This document shows, piece by piece, positions 36,282-45,284 of a stretch of DNA of 64,000 nucleotides (position 1 is its first letter; each line of letters starts with the position of its first letter). The notes beneath the pieces were generated by a model. That model was not told where the DNA came from, did not search any database, and was given only the letters and a program-made list of their open reading frames with translations. The stretch is taken from NCBI GenBank assembly GCA_964537555.1, contig CAZIAD010000012.1:12688-76687 (forward strand), written 5' to 3'. The DNA is from CAYRWR01 sp964537555 (lineage in GTDB: Bacteria; Spirochaetota; Brevinematia; Brevinematales; CAYRWR01). The translations under genes and the position numbers were made by a program.

Positions 36282-36980
36282 TTATTTCCAGAGGCCCAGG
36301 TAGAGATTACCACCCAGCATAAGCTGTCGGTTACCATCCATCAGATCCAGGCCGGACAGATCCAGGGAGAAGTTGTCGGTTAAAATCAATCTCAGGCCCA
36401 GATTGACGATACCCCGGCTGTCACTACGGTGACTGCCACTTCCCTGTATACGGTAGGGGAAGTTGGATATATCACCTATGAGATACAGTTTAGGTATAAA
36501 AATATTTCTCTGGAATCCCAGGTAAAAGTTGATATTCGAACCCTGGTCAAAGGTATAGCCAAAAGCAAAGGTAGCAGTAGAGTCCACCACGCCACCTGCC
36601 TTGAGCTGTTCTACCCAGGCCAGATACAGCGAGAAATAATTTCTCTGCCAGCTTTCCAGGCCTAATTCTGCCTTAAATCCAAAAGCTGCCTGTTTCACAA
36701 ACTGAAACTTGGCAGATAGCAACAGAGGATTTTTATATGCCACATCAAAATCAATATCCCAGCCTACACCCAGTTCAAAATTCTTAAATGGTACCAGATT
36801 GACTGCCGGACTGAGGATACCATGGGTCGTATATTTTAATGCAATGCCCAGCCTGCCTGTATCAGGCACATTTACTGTAGGCATAGTGATATAGCCCTCA
36901 GCACCATCATACACGGGAGCCCCATAAGAGACTGCTTTCACCATCAGGAACACACTTAGCAGCAATATCGCTCTTTTCAT
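36282..36980 (-). CDS. Predicted outer-membrane beta-barrel protein
   Basis: 232 residues from ATG 36980, set by AGGAGG 7 bases upstream; a longer frame to 37037 would run through the promoter. A signal peptide (MKRAILLLSVFLMVKAVSYG) precedes EGYITMPTVNVPDTGRLG and a series of alternating amphipathic strands (FELGVGWDIDF, FGFKAELGLESW, NLGLRLIL, LMLGGNLYLGLW), which suggests a barrel of about 8-10 strands. The start resembles YjbH-type barrel proteins, but the match is weak. Single-gene transcription unit with its own promoter and terminator. Function unknown. Confidence 0.72.
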   Translation of the reverse strand: MKRAILLLSVFLMVKAVSYGAPVYDGAEGYITMPTVNVPDTGRLGIALKYTTHGILSPAVNLVPFKNFELGVGWDIDFDVAYKNPLLLSAKFQFVKQAAFGFKAELGLESWQRNYFSLYLAWVEQLKAGGVVDSTATFAFGYTFDQGSNINFYLGFQRNIFIPKLYLIGDISNFPYRIQGSGSHRSDSRGIVNLGLRLILTDNFSLDLSGLDLMDGNRQLMLGGNLYLGLWK

Positions 36981-37008
36981 CCATTTTCCTCCTTTTTTAA
37001 TCATAAAT

Positions 37009-37037
37009 ATTATAAATCTGAGTCCAAAATATGGCAA
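37009..37037 (-). promoter_or_regulatory. Promoter of the barrel-protein gene at 36282
   Basis: Minus strand TTGCCA (37032-37037), 17-base spacer, perfect TATAAT (37009-37014); the start codon follows about 28 bases after the -10. Confidence 0.82.
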
Positions 37038-37086
37038 TGAATGCGCTATAGTCCGGTGACGGTAGTGACTTTGTGAACCTGATATA

Positions 37087-37115
37087 TTGAGATTTTAAGC
37101 TTTAAGCATTATAAT
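37087..37115 (+). promoter_or_regulatory. Promoter of the TPR lipoprotein gene
   Basis: TTGAGA (37087-37092), 17-base spacer, perfect TATAAT (37110-37115), 24 bases before the ATG at 37140. It is divergent from the promoter at 37009-37037. Confidence 0.82.
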
Positions 37116-37139
37116 AAAGCCAAACAAAAGGACAGGTCT

Positions 37140-38663
37140 ATGAATATAAAAAATACTGTATTTATTCTCTTTTTAAGCCTTATTTTTTCCTGTACTCCCA
37201 AAGCGGTAAAAGGAGAAATGCCTCCTCAGTTAAAGATGAAACAGGAGAACACAGAAAAACAGGCTGAACTGATACAGAAGATAAAAGATCCCGACCCCTA
37301 CCGCCTTAATTTTGAAATATTCCGCTATAATCAGCTTAGCCTGATAGATAAAGCCTACGAAAATGCAGACCCTGATTTTCTTTCTGCTTTATCCAATGAA
37401 TTCATGGTATACACCATGGATAAAAAAGACTATCTTATGATCGCCCTCAATAAATATGCTGACATCCTTCAGAAGACCCCCCAGAATACTAATTCATTCA
37501 TCCTGCAAAGAGTAGGTGTAGTCTATTATAAGCTTAATCAAAAGGACAAAGCCAACAAATTCCTGTCACGGGCCCTGCTGGATCAACAGGAAAATGATGA
37601 ACTCTTCTACTACCGGGCCTTACTGGCTGCATATTATTCCCGTAACTTCCAGACTGCAGCCTGGTATCTTAAGCGCATCAACTTAAAGGAGTCTCTCTTT
37701 CCCGCTCAGGATATACTGTACTTCATAGGAAAAATGGAGGAAGAGCAGAAAAACTATGGCGGCGCTGAACGTTACTACATGGATGCTTTAAATGTCTCCC
37801 CCTCACGCTTTTATATACTGTATGACCTCGTACCTTTTTATCAAAAATGGGACAGAGTAGAAAGTGCTGTAGGATACACTGAAGCAGCATTCTCTTACCT
37901 GACTTCCCTGAGCAATGCGCAATTGTCCATGAAAGCCTACCGTCAGAAGCTGGAATTGAACCGGGCTCTTCTTAAAGACACTTATTACCACTCCTTTAAC
38001 ATCCCTGCTCCCTATACCTACTACCCCCACCTGTATTATTTCATGACCAGCCCTTATTTTGCCTCTAAAAGCTATGCCTCCGGACTGGTACTGCCCATCA
38101 ATGAGCAGAAAAATTCCCGCTCAGATATCCTTATGTACCTTACCTATGAAGAGCTGGAAGACACCCTGAAGAATACAGGCATAGTCATCATCGGTGGAGG
38201 ATTGAGTATTACCAACTTCAGGTATGAGAATAAAAAGCTCTATACCCCTGTGGACAAGCATTTCTTCTATACCAATGTGATATCCTTTATATCACCCACC
38301 AATCAGATATTCACGATCACCAATTTTGCACGGCCCACCAATCATCCCCAGTACATCACTACCAATATCGAGAACTCATTATACAAATCCACCCTGGATT
38401 TCGACTATTTTCTGAGTGCGGATAAATTCGATATGAACCGGGACAAGCAATGGGAGACCCTGGCTTTCGGTATCAAAAGCACCAACAGTATCGGCATGTC
38501 TATTTTTTATCCGGCCTTGAAAAAGACTGAGAGCTTTACCTTACCTATCAGGCGGCATGACGCTGAACTCTATATCCAGGACCTGGACAATGATGGCAAA
38601 AATGAGATCTATCTCCTGGACAAAGGGGTAAAGATCATTAAGCAGAATTCAGTGGTCAAATAA
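37140..38663 (+). CDS. TPR-containing lipoprotein with C-terminal FG-GAP-like motif
   Basis: 507 residues. The signal peptide ends in a lipobox-like I-F-S-C with Cys18. Residues 110-260 form TPR-like helical pairs (VGVVYYKLNQKDKANKFLSRAL; AERYYMDALNVSPSRFYILYDL). The middle part is unlike families I know. Near the C-terminus D-L-D-N-D-G-K-N-E-I is an FG-GAP/VCBS-type calcium loop. Probably an envelope lipoprotein for protein contacts. Its last 15 bases overlap the 3' end of mtaB on the other strand, so the two converge with no terminator between them. Confidence 0.75.
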   Translation: MNIKNTVFILFLSLIFSCTPKAVKGEMPPQLKMKQENTEKQAELIQKIKDPDPYRLNFEIFRYNQLSLIDKAYENADPDFLSALSNEFMVYTMDKKDYLMIALNKYADILQKTPQNTNSFILQRVGVVYYKLNQKDKANKFLSRALLDQQENDELFYYRALLAAYYSRNFQTAAWYLKRINLKESLFPAQDILYFIGKMEEEQKNYGGAERYYMDALNVSPSRFYILYDLVPFYQKWDRVESAVGYTEAAFSYLTSLSNAQLSMKAYRQKLELNRALLKDTYYHSFNIPAPYTYYPHLYYFMTSPYFASKSYASGLVLPINEQKNSRSDILMYLTYEELEDTLKNTGIVIIGGGLSITNFRYENKKLYTPVDKHFFYTNVISFISPTNQIFTITNFARPTNHPQYITTNIENSLYKSTLDFDYFLSADKFDMNRDKQWETLAFGIKSTNSIGMSIFYPALKKTESFTLPIRRHDAELYIQDLDNDGKNEIYLLDKGVKIIKQNSVVK

Positions 38664-39905
38664 TTCAATCACTGCATCTTCACTGACTGAAAAATTCCGG
38701 GCTTTCAGGGTGGCAAAGCTATTCTCCCTTAAGCCGGGAGTACTGGAATTCATTTTTATATAATTGGAAGTATAACCTGACCAGCCTTTTTCCTGCCAGG
38801 TCTCTACCAGGATCAGGTGTTCCTTATCCATTAATTGTTCCCTGGCAAACCGGGTGGCACTATCCAGGGCCACATTCAATAACACTCTTTCCCGGGATTT
38901 TTTGATCTCCATCGCCATATCGGGCATGGCAGCGGCCCGTGTCCCTTCACGGGGAGAATAGGGAAAGACATGCAGCCGCGAAAAGCCTATCTTCTGACAA
39001 AAATCTACTGTTTCCTGGAATTCCTGCTCTGTTTCCCCCGGAAAACCCAGGATGATATCCGTAGTGACACCGCAGTCGGGAGCCTGAGCCCTGATACGCT
39101 CTACCAGGGATTCAAAGTCTGCAGGCACATAATGCCGGTTCATCCTTTTTAACACCGAGGCACTGCCGCTCTGCAGGGACAGATGAAAATGCCGGGTAAA
39201 GCGGGGATGGTCCAAAAACTGGAGCAGCCTGTCTTCAAACTGGTCAGGCTGAATGGAAGATAATCTTAAGCGGTATTCCCCCTCAATATCCAGGATGTCC
39301 GCTATTAGGCCGGAAAGGGTGATGTCCCCTGCGTGATAGTCGCTGATGTTTACCCCGGTCAGGACTATCTCTTTATAACCATTGTCAATCAGCCTCTGTA
39401 CCTGGGCCAGTATACTCTCCAGGGAGAAACTGCGGCTCCGTCCCCGGGCAGCGGGGATCTTACAATAACTGCAAAATCGGTCACAGCCATCCTGTATTTT
39501 AACAAATGCCCGGGTCCTTTCAAAACTGGAGACCAGGGGAAACTCTGTCCCCTGTTGAACGGGGTCCGGGATAAACTGAGCATCTTCCAGAAACCGGGAT
39601 ATCTGAAATTTATTATCATTCTGCACTACCAGATCGATATAATCAAACTCGCGGAGTAATTCAAAGTCGGTGGTAGCATAACAGCCGGTAGCCACCACAT
39701 ACTTACCGGCCTTCTTGGCCTTACGCATCACCTGGCGGGACCTGGCATCTGCTTTGGAGGTCACGGTGCAGGAGTTCACTACCACTGCTTCACATTCTGC
39801 CATGGACTCTACTACTGTATGCCCATCCTGGGCCAGCTGTTCCGACATAGCCTGAGTCTCAAACTGGTTCAGCTTACAGCCTATGGTATTGATATAAATT
39901 TTCAA
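38649..39905 (-). CDS. mtaB: tRNA t6A37 methylthiotransferase
   Basis: MtaB adds a methylthio group to t6A37, giving ms2t6A in tRNAs. It is a radical-SAM enzyme of 418 residues with two [4Fe-4S] clusters: Cys10, Cys46 and Cys75 in the N-terminal UPF0004 domain, and the radical-SAM Cys141-x3-Cys145-x2-Cys148. The opening YINTIGCKLNQFETQAM and the core SSIQPDQF are typical for MtaB rather than MiaB or RimO. A TRAM-like tail ends the protein. The start is TTG at 39905 with a weak GGGG site. Convergent with the lipoprotein at 37140. Confidence 0.92.
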   Translation of the reverse strand: MKIYINTIGCKLNQFETQAMSEQLAQDGHTVVESMAECEAVVVNSCTVTSKADARSRQVMRKAKKAGKYVVATGCYATTDFELLREFDYIDLVVQNDNKFQISRFLEDAQFIPDPVQQGTEFPLVSSFERTRAFVKIQDGCDRFCSYCKIPAARGRSRSFSLESILAQVQRLIDNGYKEIVLTGVNISDYHAGDITLSGLIADILDIEGEYRLRLSSIQPDQFEDRLLQFLDHPRFTRHFHLSLQSGSASVLKRMNRHYVPADFESLVERIRAQAPDCGVTTDIILGFPGETEQEFQETVDFCQKIGFSRLHVFPYSPREGTRAAAMPDMAMEIKKSRERVLLNVALDSATRFAREQLMDKEHLILVETWQEKGWSGYTSNYIKMNSSTPGLRENSFATLKARNFSVSEDAVIELFDH

Positions 39906-39920
39906 TCTCTTACCCCGATA

Positions 39921-39950
39921 AAAAAATGCAGGTGCTATTCACCTGCATTT
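39921..39950 (-). terminator. Intrinsic terminator of flgF
   Basis: Minus strand hairpin ATGCAGGTG-AATAG-CACCTGCAT followed by a run of T (seven on the plus strand as A). It ends the flgF transcript, so mtaB needs its own promoter in the 15-70 bases before its start. Confidence 0.85.
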
Positions 39951-39983
39951 ATTGTAAATTATTATGGATGGGGCGTAAAGATA

Positions 39984-40832
39984 TTAGGCCATTCCTCTTC
40001 CTACCTGGTTGACTGCTTTACCCAGAGTCTCATCCTGAGTCTGTATGCTTTTCTGATTGGCCTCATACAGCCTTTGTATTTCTATCATACGGGTCATCTC
40101 TATGACCGGGTTGACATTGGATTTTTCCAGATGGCCCTGCAGTACTTTAGGCCTGTCTGCATCTGACAGGATCTGGGCTTTACCAGAAAAATCCCCTTCA
40201 GTAAAGTTATTATACCCCTCTTTGGTGGCATGCCGTTTTTCGGGAAAATCGACCAGCTTGAGCCTGTCCAGCCTGATCATTCCTTTCCATTCATTTCCGG
40301 CTTTGGAGGTAAATTCATCTGGAGTAATATCTGAATTAACATAGATATTTCCCTCATCATCCACCTGGAAGTTATTCCTGCCGATCTGGATAGCACCCTT
40401 TTCACCCAGGACTTTATTACCATGCTTGTCGACCAGGAATCCCTGAGAGGATATATTAAAATTACCATTGCGGGTATATTTTTCACCTTCATCAGTCATG
40501 ACAGTAAAAAAGCCTTCTCCTTCCATAGCAAAATCAAATTCATTTTCAGTGACTTCCAGGCTCCCCTGTTCAAATCGGATAAAGCTTTCATTATACTCCA
40601 CTCCGGTGCCCAGCTTACCCACTATGGGGGCCAGGTCATAGGATCCCAGGGGGAAAGTGACTACACCGTCATTATTGATACTGCGGATGAGCATCTCGGG
40701 GAATGCCTTGGTCACACTGGTCTCTCTTTTATAGGCATCGGTATTGACATTGGCCAGGTTATTGGCCACACTGTTGAGTTCTTTCATGCTCACCATCATG
40801 CCGCTGGCGCCGGTATATAATCCTCGAACCAT
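39984..40832 (-). CDS. flgF: Flagellar basal-body rod protein
   Basis: 282 residues of the FlgF/FlgG rod family. The N-terminus MVRGLYTGASGMMVSMKELNSVANNLANVNTDAYK and the C-terminal heptad tail IEMTRMIEIQRLYEANQKSIQTQDETL are the two helices that pack in the rod; EGEGFF and YTRNGNF lie in the middle domain. MVRG-type starts and the isolated position suit FlgF better than FlgG. It is exported by the flagellar type III system, so it has no signal peptide. AGGAGG is upstream of ATG. No other flagellar gene is in the window. Confidence 0.9.
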   Translation of the reverse strand: MVRGLYTGASGMMVSMKELNSVANNLANVNTDAYKRETSVTKAFPEMLIRSINNDGVVTFPLGSYDLAPIVGKLGTGVEYNESFIRFEQGSLEVTENEFDFAMEGEGFFTVMTDEGEKYTRNGNFNISSQGFLVDKHGNKVLGEKGAIQIGRNNFQVDDEGNIYVNSDITPDEFTSKAGNEWKGMIRLDRLKLVDFPEKRHATKEGYNNFTEGDFSGKAQILSDADRPKVLQGHLEKSNVNPVIEMTRMIEIQRLYEANQKSIQTQDETLGKAVNQVGRGMA

Positions 40833-40881
40833 AGAGTCCTCCTCTTTTCACTATATACTATCGGCTTATTTAGCAGATGGT

Positions 40882-42066
40882 TTATTCTTTTGTAATGATT
40901 TTGATCTCTACTCGTCGGTTTAAGGCCCTGCCCTCAGCAGTGAGATTGGATGCTACCGGCTTATCTGCCCCAAAACCGATATAGGATATGCGATTGGGAG
41001 ACAGTCCCTTTTGTATGAAATAATCAGCCACGGCTTTTGCCCGGTTTTCGGACAGGATCTGGTTATAAGGATTTTGCCCCGTATTATCGGTATGGCCCGA
41101 TACTTCTATATCCAGATGAGGATACTTACGTAAAAAGTCCACTACTTTATCCAGAGTCTTGAATGAATCTGTTTTGAGATTGGCTTTATTGACATCAAAC
41201 AGTATGTGGCCCAGGTTGACGATGATTCCGTCATCGATTGACTTAACACTGGTACCTTCATCACTGCTGATATTATTGGAGATCTGACTGATCATGTCCT
41301 GTTTGCTGACCGCATTTATATCGCTCACTTCCTCCACTATTGCCTGGGATTCTCCTTTATAGGCCACAGTCTCTCCATTTAACAGGGTCACCATAAAGGA
41401 AAAAGTGTCCTTGTAGGAATGCGGGCCTCCGGTAGCCACATCCCAATAGTAGTCATTATAGGAAAAGCCGGTAATAGAGCGTAGTTCATTGTTGATCTTG
41501 GGATAATGCATGACATGATAATCGATGAGGATATGTCCCAGGACTTTTCCATCGTTTGTGACGATCCCCAGAAATTTATAATTTACATCTATATTAAATT
41601 TAAACTTATTTCTTTCATCGATGATCCCTTCGTGGATCTCCTCCCCTATTCCTTTCCAGATATCACCGGGTTGTACATCATTGGTAGGAAAGACTGGAAT
41701 ATTCCGGGTGGTGGGCATCATATAGGCATCACTGATCTTCATATTACCATAGATGTCCCGCATAAATTCGGTGTTATAGATATTGTGCAGTTTAAAGGAT
41801 TCATGATAATTGAGGTTTTTGGTGTAATAGTAATATTTTCCGCTGTATTTTGCCCAGTTCCCCACATTGGTGATGACTTCCAGGGTAGCTTTATTCATTG
41901 CTTCCCGGCTGGAATGGAACTGGCCATTGAGATATATATCCTGGCGTATGATATTTTTAATACGGTACTTTCGGCCCTGGTTATTTTGAAAATGAATTTT
42001 CAGGGCATGAGACTGTATAGGCAGGGCACATAACAATATGATAAATATATAGTGAATTCTTTTCAT
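40882..42066 (-). CDS. OmpA-family protein
   Basis: 394 residues. Signal peptide at 1-21 (IIILLCALPIQSHA-like). Residues 22-265 form an unrecognised domain rich in Tyr and Asn. The C-terminal OmpA domain (about 280-394) has LFDVNKANLK, the peptidoglycan-binding motif VSGHTDNTGQNPYNQILSENRAKAVADYF and R-I-S-Y-I-G-F-G, so it should bind peptidoglycan non-covalently. GGAGGAATC precedes ATG. It is placed between smpB and flgF, all minus, with short gaps, but the 49-base gap to flgF may hold a promoter. Confidence 0.85.
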   Translation of the reverse strand: MKRIHYIFIILLCALPIQSHALKIHFQNNQGRKYRIKNIIRQDIYLNGQFHSSREAMNKATLEVITNVGNWAKYSGKYYYYTKNLNYHESFKLHNIYNTEFMRDIYGNMKISDAYMMPTTRNIPVFPTNDVQPGDIWKGIGEEIHEGIIDERNKFKFNIDVNYKFLGIVTNDGKVLGHILIDYHVMHYPKINNELRSITGFSYNDYYWDVATGGPHSYKDTFSFMVTLLNGETVAYKGESQAIVEEVSDINAVSKQDMISQISNNISSDEGTSVKSIDDGIIVNLGHILFDVNKANLKTDSFKTLDKVVDFLRKYPHLDIEVSGHTDNTGQNPYNQILSENRAKAVADYFIQKGLSPNRISYIGFGADKPVASNLTAEGRALNRRVEIKIITKE

Positions 42067-42139
42067 GATTCCTCCGTGATTCAGGTATCTTTCCTGTTTC
42101 TAATCATCGGAAGATTTTCAGATCTTTAAAGAGGTACCA

Positions 42140-42601
42140 TCAATTATAGTTTTTCATTTCCCGGTCCATATCTCTGCGGATATCTTTTTCTTTAAGGGCG
42201 TCCCTTTTATCATGGGCTTTTTTTCCTTTTACCAGGGCTATCTGAAGTTTAGCATATTTACCCTTTATATAAAGAGCTAAGGGTACCAGGGCAAAGCCTT
42301 TTTCTTTCAGTTTGGCATCGATCTTCAGGATCTCTTTTTTATGCAGTAAAAGCCGTCTGATGCGGGTAGGTTCATGGTTATAGATGTTTCCATGCCCGTA
42401 AGGGCTGATGTGGATATTATGGGCAGTCACTATGGTGCCTCTGATCTGGCAAAAGCTGTCTTTGAGATTGATCAAATGAGCCCGGATGGATTTGATCTCC
42501 GTACCTCGCAGTTCAATACCCGCTTCATATTTTTCAATAACCTCATATTCATGGAAAGCTTTTTTGTTCTGGGCGATAGCTTGGAATTCTTTTTCTTTCA
42601 T
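42140..42601 (-). CDS. smpB: SsrA-binding protein
   Basis: SmpB binds tmRNA and brings it to stalled ribosomes for trans-translation. 153 residues, normal length. NKKAFHEYEVIEKYEAGIEL, GTEIKSIR, NLKDSF, the basic R-R-L-L-L-H-K-K-E-I and the C-terminal tail KGKKAHDKRDALKEKDIRRDMDRE are all typical. The tmRNA gene ssrA is not visible in this window. It lies 9 bases after the DUF3467 gene. Confidence 0.95.
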   Translation of the reverse strand: MKEKEFQAIAQNKKAFHEYEVIEKYEAGIELRGTEIKSIRAHLINLKDSFCQIRGTIVTAHNIHISPYGHGNIYNHEPTRIRRLLLHKKEILKIDAKLKEKGFALVPLALYIKGKYAKLQIALVKGKKAHDKRDALKEKDIRRDMDREMKNYN

Positions 42602-42610
42602 ATCAGTCTC

Positions 42611-42913
42611 TTACTGGACGATCTCCGCATTGTGCATGGGATTCTGATGATCCTGTACCGGGATCTCTCCGAATTTCTGCTCAAAGTTGGCAATATTGGT
42701 CTGCAAAGCTCCCAAAAACATCTTGGCATTCATAGGAGTCATCACTATGCGGGACACTACCCGGGCTCCATCTCTACCCGGCAGTATACGGGCAAAATCC
42801 ATGACCAGTTCCTGGGGTGAATGTGACACTATTACAAAATTGGAATAATTGGTAAAATTTTCGTCATTAGGTAATTCTACTTTTACAGAATTGGGATTAT
42901 TTTTATCACTCAT
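42611..42913 (-). CDS. DUF3467 family protein
   Basis: 100 residues. The pattern Y-S-N-F-V-I-V-S-H-S-P-Q-E-L-V-M-D-F-A-R-I-L-P-G and R-I-V-M-T-P-M-N-A-K-M-F-L-G-A-L is that of DUF3467, a small bacterial family of unknown function. GGAGG lies before ATG. It precedes smpB by 9 bases, so the two are co-transcribed. A possible promoter (TTGTGC-16-TATGCT or TATAAA) lies in the 89 bases upstream. Confidence 0.85.
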   Translation of the reverse strand: MSDKNNPNSVKVELPNDENFTNYSNFVIVSHSPQELVMDFARILPGRDGARVVSRIVMTPMNAKMFLGALQTNIANFEQKFGEIPVQDHQNPMHNAEIVQ

Positions 42914-43002
42914 ACATCCTCCGGTAGTCTGTTACTTAACATCAGCATAATATTTTATAGAGAGGGCACAAATAAAGCAACAATGAGGAAACCATGATCA
43001 GA

Positions 43003-43908
43003 TTAAAACTTGAAGCGGACCCCAAAGTCGAGCTGGGTGGTATTATATCCGGTCTTGTAAGAGTGCAGATTCAGATAGAGGCCAAACTCCTCTCTGAAAA
43101 AGATGTCAAGATTGGGCCCCAGGACCCCGAAGGACAGGCTGGGATGGGTAGGTAAAAGTACCCCTGCCCGGGCATAAACTCCCAGATTAATATCTATACG
43201 GTGTAGCCTCAGTGTGTCTCCCAGAGGGATATTTCCTATCCTCACTCCGATAATGACAGGCATCCCCAATCCCAGGTGCACATAGCCCCAGCCGCTGTTT
43301 ATCTTGGACAGCTCCTGGTTTTCATAGGAACTGATATTGAACAAATTGAATACCGGGTCCTTAAAAGAAAGAAAAGAACCATAGAAGAAAATCCCGGATT
43401 TGATATATACCGGATTATCACCCTCCCGGTCTCCCCACATCCACACTCCGGATGTGGCCTCTATATACAAGGCATTGGTATTTCCCCAGTAGGGTGAAAA
43501 ATGGATGTCCAGATAGGCCTTGCCCAGCCTGAAGCCTATCTTTGGGCCCCACATATTGTCTGCCACTCTCAGATCCTGTAAGGATTGAGCGGCATCCGTA
43601 TTTGTGGGATTATCAAAAAAGATATTAGCAAAGCTGGAACGGGAAAACCCGAGATCTATTTCCAGGCCCTGGGGGTGTTTCATAAATCTCCATATCTGGC
43701 CCCTGACCCCTGCATTTTCCTGCCAGCCTAAAAAAGAACCGTTAAATTTAGGCCGGAATAATCGTTTAGGCTTATCTGTCTGTTCATACTTATCAGTGTT
43801 GTCGGTGTCATCACTGGCTGTCACTTCCACATCATCATATCGGGGCCACACCGGGCTAGATGCGGTAAACAGGAACAGTAAGGTGAATATAAAAGATAGT
43901 CCTTTCAT
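43003..43908 (-). CDS. Predicted outer-membrane barrel protein
   Basis: 301 residues from ATG 43908, set by GGAGG 7 bases upstream. Signal peptide (MKGLSFIFTLLFLFTASSPVWP), then an acidic linker rich in Asp and Thr (residues 23-48), then amphipathic strands that end in the terminal Phe (LDFGVRFKF), the usual outer-membrane barrel C-terminus. The ATG overlaps the stop of the upstream gene by one base (TAATG), so the two are coupled. No family is recognised. Confidence 0.7.
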   Translation of the reverse strand: MKGLSFIFTLLFLFTASSPVWPRYDDVEVTASDDTDNTDKYEQTDKPKRLFRPKFNGSFLGWQENAGVRGQIWRFMKHPQGLEIDLGFSRSSFANIFFDNPTNTDAAQSLQDLRVADNMWGPKIGFRLGKAYLDIHFSPYWGNTNALYIEATSGVWMWGDREGDNPVYIKSGIFFYGSFLSFKDPVFNLFNISSYENQELSKINSGWGYVHLGLGMPVIIGVRIGNIPLGDTLRLHRIDINLGVYARAGVLLPTHPSLSFGVLGPNLDIFFREEFGLYLNLHSYKTGYNTTQLDFGVRFKF

Positions 43909-45284
43909 TACCACTCCTCCCCAAAGACATTTCTCAGTAATGAGCCAAAATCATTGTTCATCCCGATTTCCAGATGCAAATACAGCATCCAGGCATCTTC
44001 AGTAAAGGGTAAAAGAGGCATAGTCTCATCCAGGTTATAGCTGGTGCCCAGTACAATACGTCCGGAAAGGGGCGTCACCAGGCCCATTTCTGCCTTAAAG
44101 CCCAGCTCCTGCACCCCATTTCTTTTATAGGTGACGGCTGCTCCATTGAGATTGAAAGTAAAATCCTGGCCATCTGATTCTGCGATCTTAAAATTAATAT
44201 CCAGGCCCAGCTTCAGGTACTCCAGGGCGTCAAAAGGAGCCAGGCTCATCTGGTAATCATATATCAGAGCCGTTTTTTTAGTCAGGGCCAGAGCTCCATT
44301 AAAGTCAAAAGTATACTTATCGAGGTTTCTGAGGTAATTAAAATAGGTGCTGAGATCCAGGTTTTCCCAGAAGTCCAGTATGAAGCCCAGGCCCAGCAGA
44401 TCCAGGGCATATTCTGTATCGAAGTTGATTAAGGTCCTGATCTGGAAAAAATCAAGGAAATTATTATATAAAAACATCTGCACCCGGGTATAATACAGCA
44501 GATTATCCACACTGGTGGAAGGGCTGTCACTCTGGCTGGTCACAAAATAGCGGGGAATAAGATTGGCATTGGAGTATTCCGGATCTGATGCCAGAAAAGA
44601 TGTCAGGCCCTCTACCGGAGGCAGATGTACAAACTGGAAGCCGGCAAAAAAGTAATTGGATTCCAGGAGCCGAAAAGACATCCCTGCATAAGATCTGCCT
44701 ATCAGTGATTTTCCTTTTTTAAAGTAATATCCGCCACTGATCTCTTCAAACTCAAACATCAATACATCTGAGGTAAACAGGACATTGATACGGAACAGAG
44801 AAGAAAATGAGACTTCTTCCTGGCTCATCTGGCCGGCAGCTTCCCAGCTGTATTTTAAGGCCTGCACCGGCAGCTTGGTGAGGCCCAGCCATGTTCCGGA
44901 TAGCAAAGCCATGACCAGGTCTGCGGTAAACATGGGTACTTCCCACATGGCAGTGGTAAAGAGTGGCCCCCAGAACATCCCCTGAAAAGTGATATGTTCT
45001 ACTGATGTTGAGGACAGTCTCCCACCCGGGCTAATGGGGTCTTCCATTCTCATATAGGTAGGGGTCAGACGGGTGGTATAATCAAAACGAAAAGCCAAAA
45101 GATCGGTCTGTAAAGTCTCTTCAAAAAGATCCAGAGATTTTCGGGGGTCTTTGAGCCATTGTTCCAGATGGGAAAACAAAATAGGGTTCTTGGGACTGGA
45201 TCCCAATACCGGAGCGGAGAAAACCTGGCCTGTAAGCATAAACAGGCACAGAAATAAATAAAAAGTGATCTTACCAGTCGACAT
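43908..45284 (-). CDS. Predicted outer-membrane protein
   Basis: 458 residues. Signal peptide (FYLFLCLFMLTGQVFSA), a helical N-terminal part (LEQWLKDPRKSLDLFEETLQ), a hydrophobic stretch at 105-150 and then many amphipathic strands (FFAGFQFVHL, YALDLLGLGFIL, LKLGLDINFKI), finishing near a C-terminal Trp. GGAG lies about 9 bases before ATG. It overlaps the lipoprotein gene upstream by 14 bases and the barrel gene downstream by 1, so three envelope genes form a tight unit. Family not recognised. Confidence 0.7.
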   Translation of the reverse strand: MSTGKITFYLFLCLFMLTGQVFSAPVLGSSPKNPILFSHLEQWLKDPRKSLDLFEETLQTDLLAFRFDYTTRLTPTYMRMEDPISPGGRLSSTSVEHITFQGMFWGPLFTTAMWEVPMFTADLVMALLSGTWLGLTKLPVQALKYSWEAAGQMSQEEVSFSSLFRINVLFTSDVLMFEFEEISGGYYFKKGKSLIGRSYAGMSFRLLESNYFFAGFQFVHLPPVEGLTSFLASDPEYSNANLIPRYFVTSQSDSPSTSVDNLLYYTRVQMFLYNNFLDFFQIRTLINFDTEYALDLLGLGFILDFWENLDLSTYFNYLRNLDKYTFDFNGALALTKKTALIYDYQMSLAPFDALEYLKLGLDINFKIAESDGQDFTFNLNGAAVTYKRNGVQELGFKAEMGLVTPLSGRIVLGTSYNLDETMPLLPFTEDAWMLYLHLEIGMNNDFGSLLRNVFGEEW

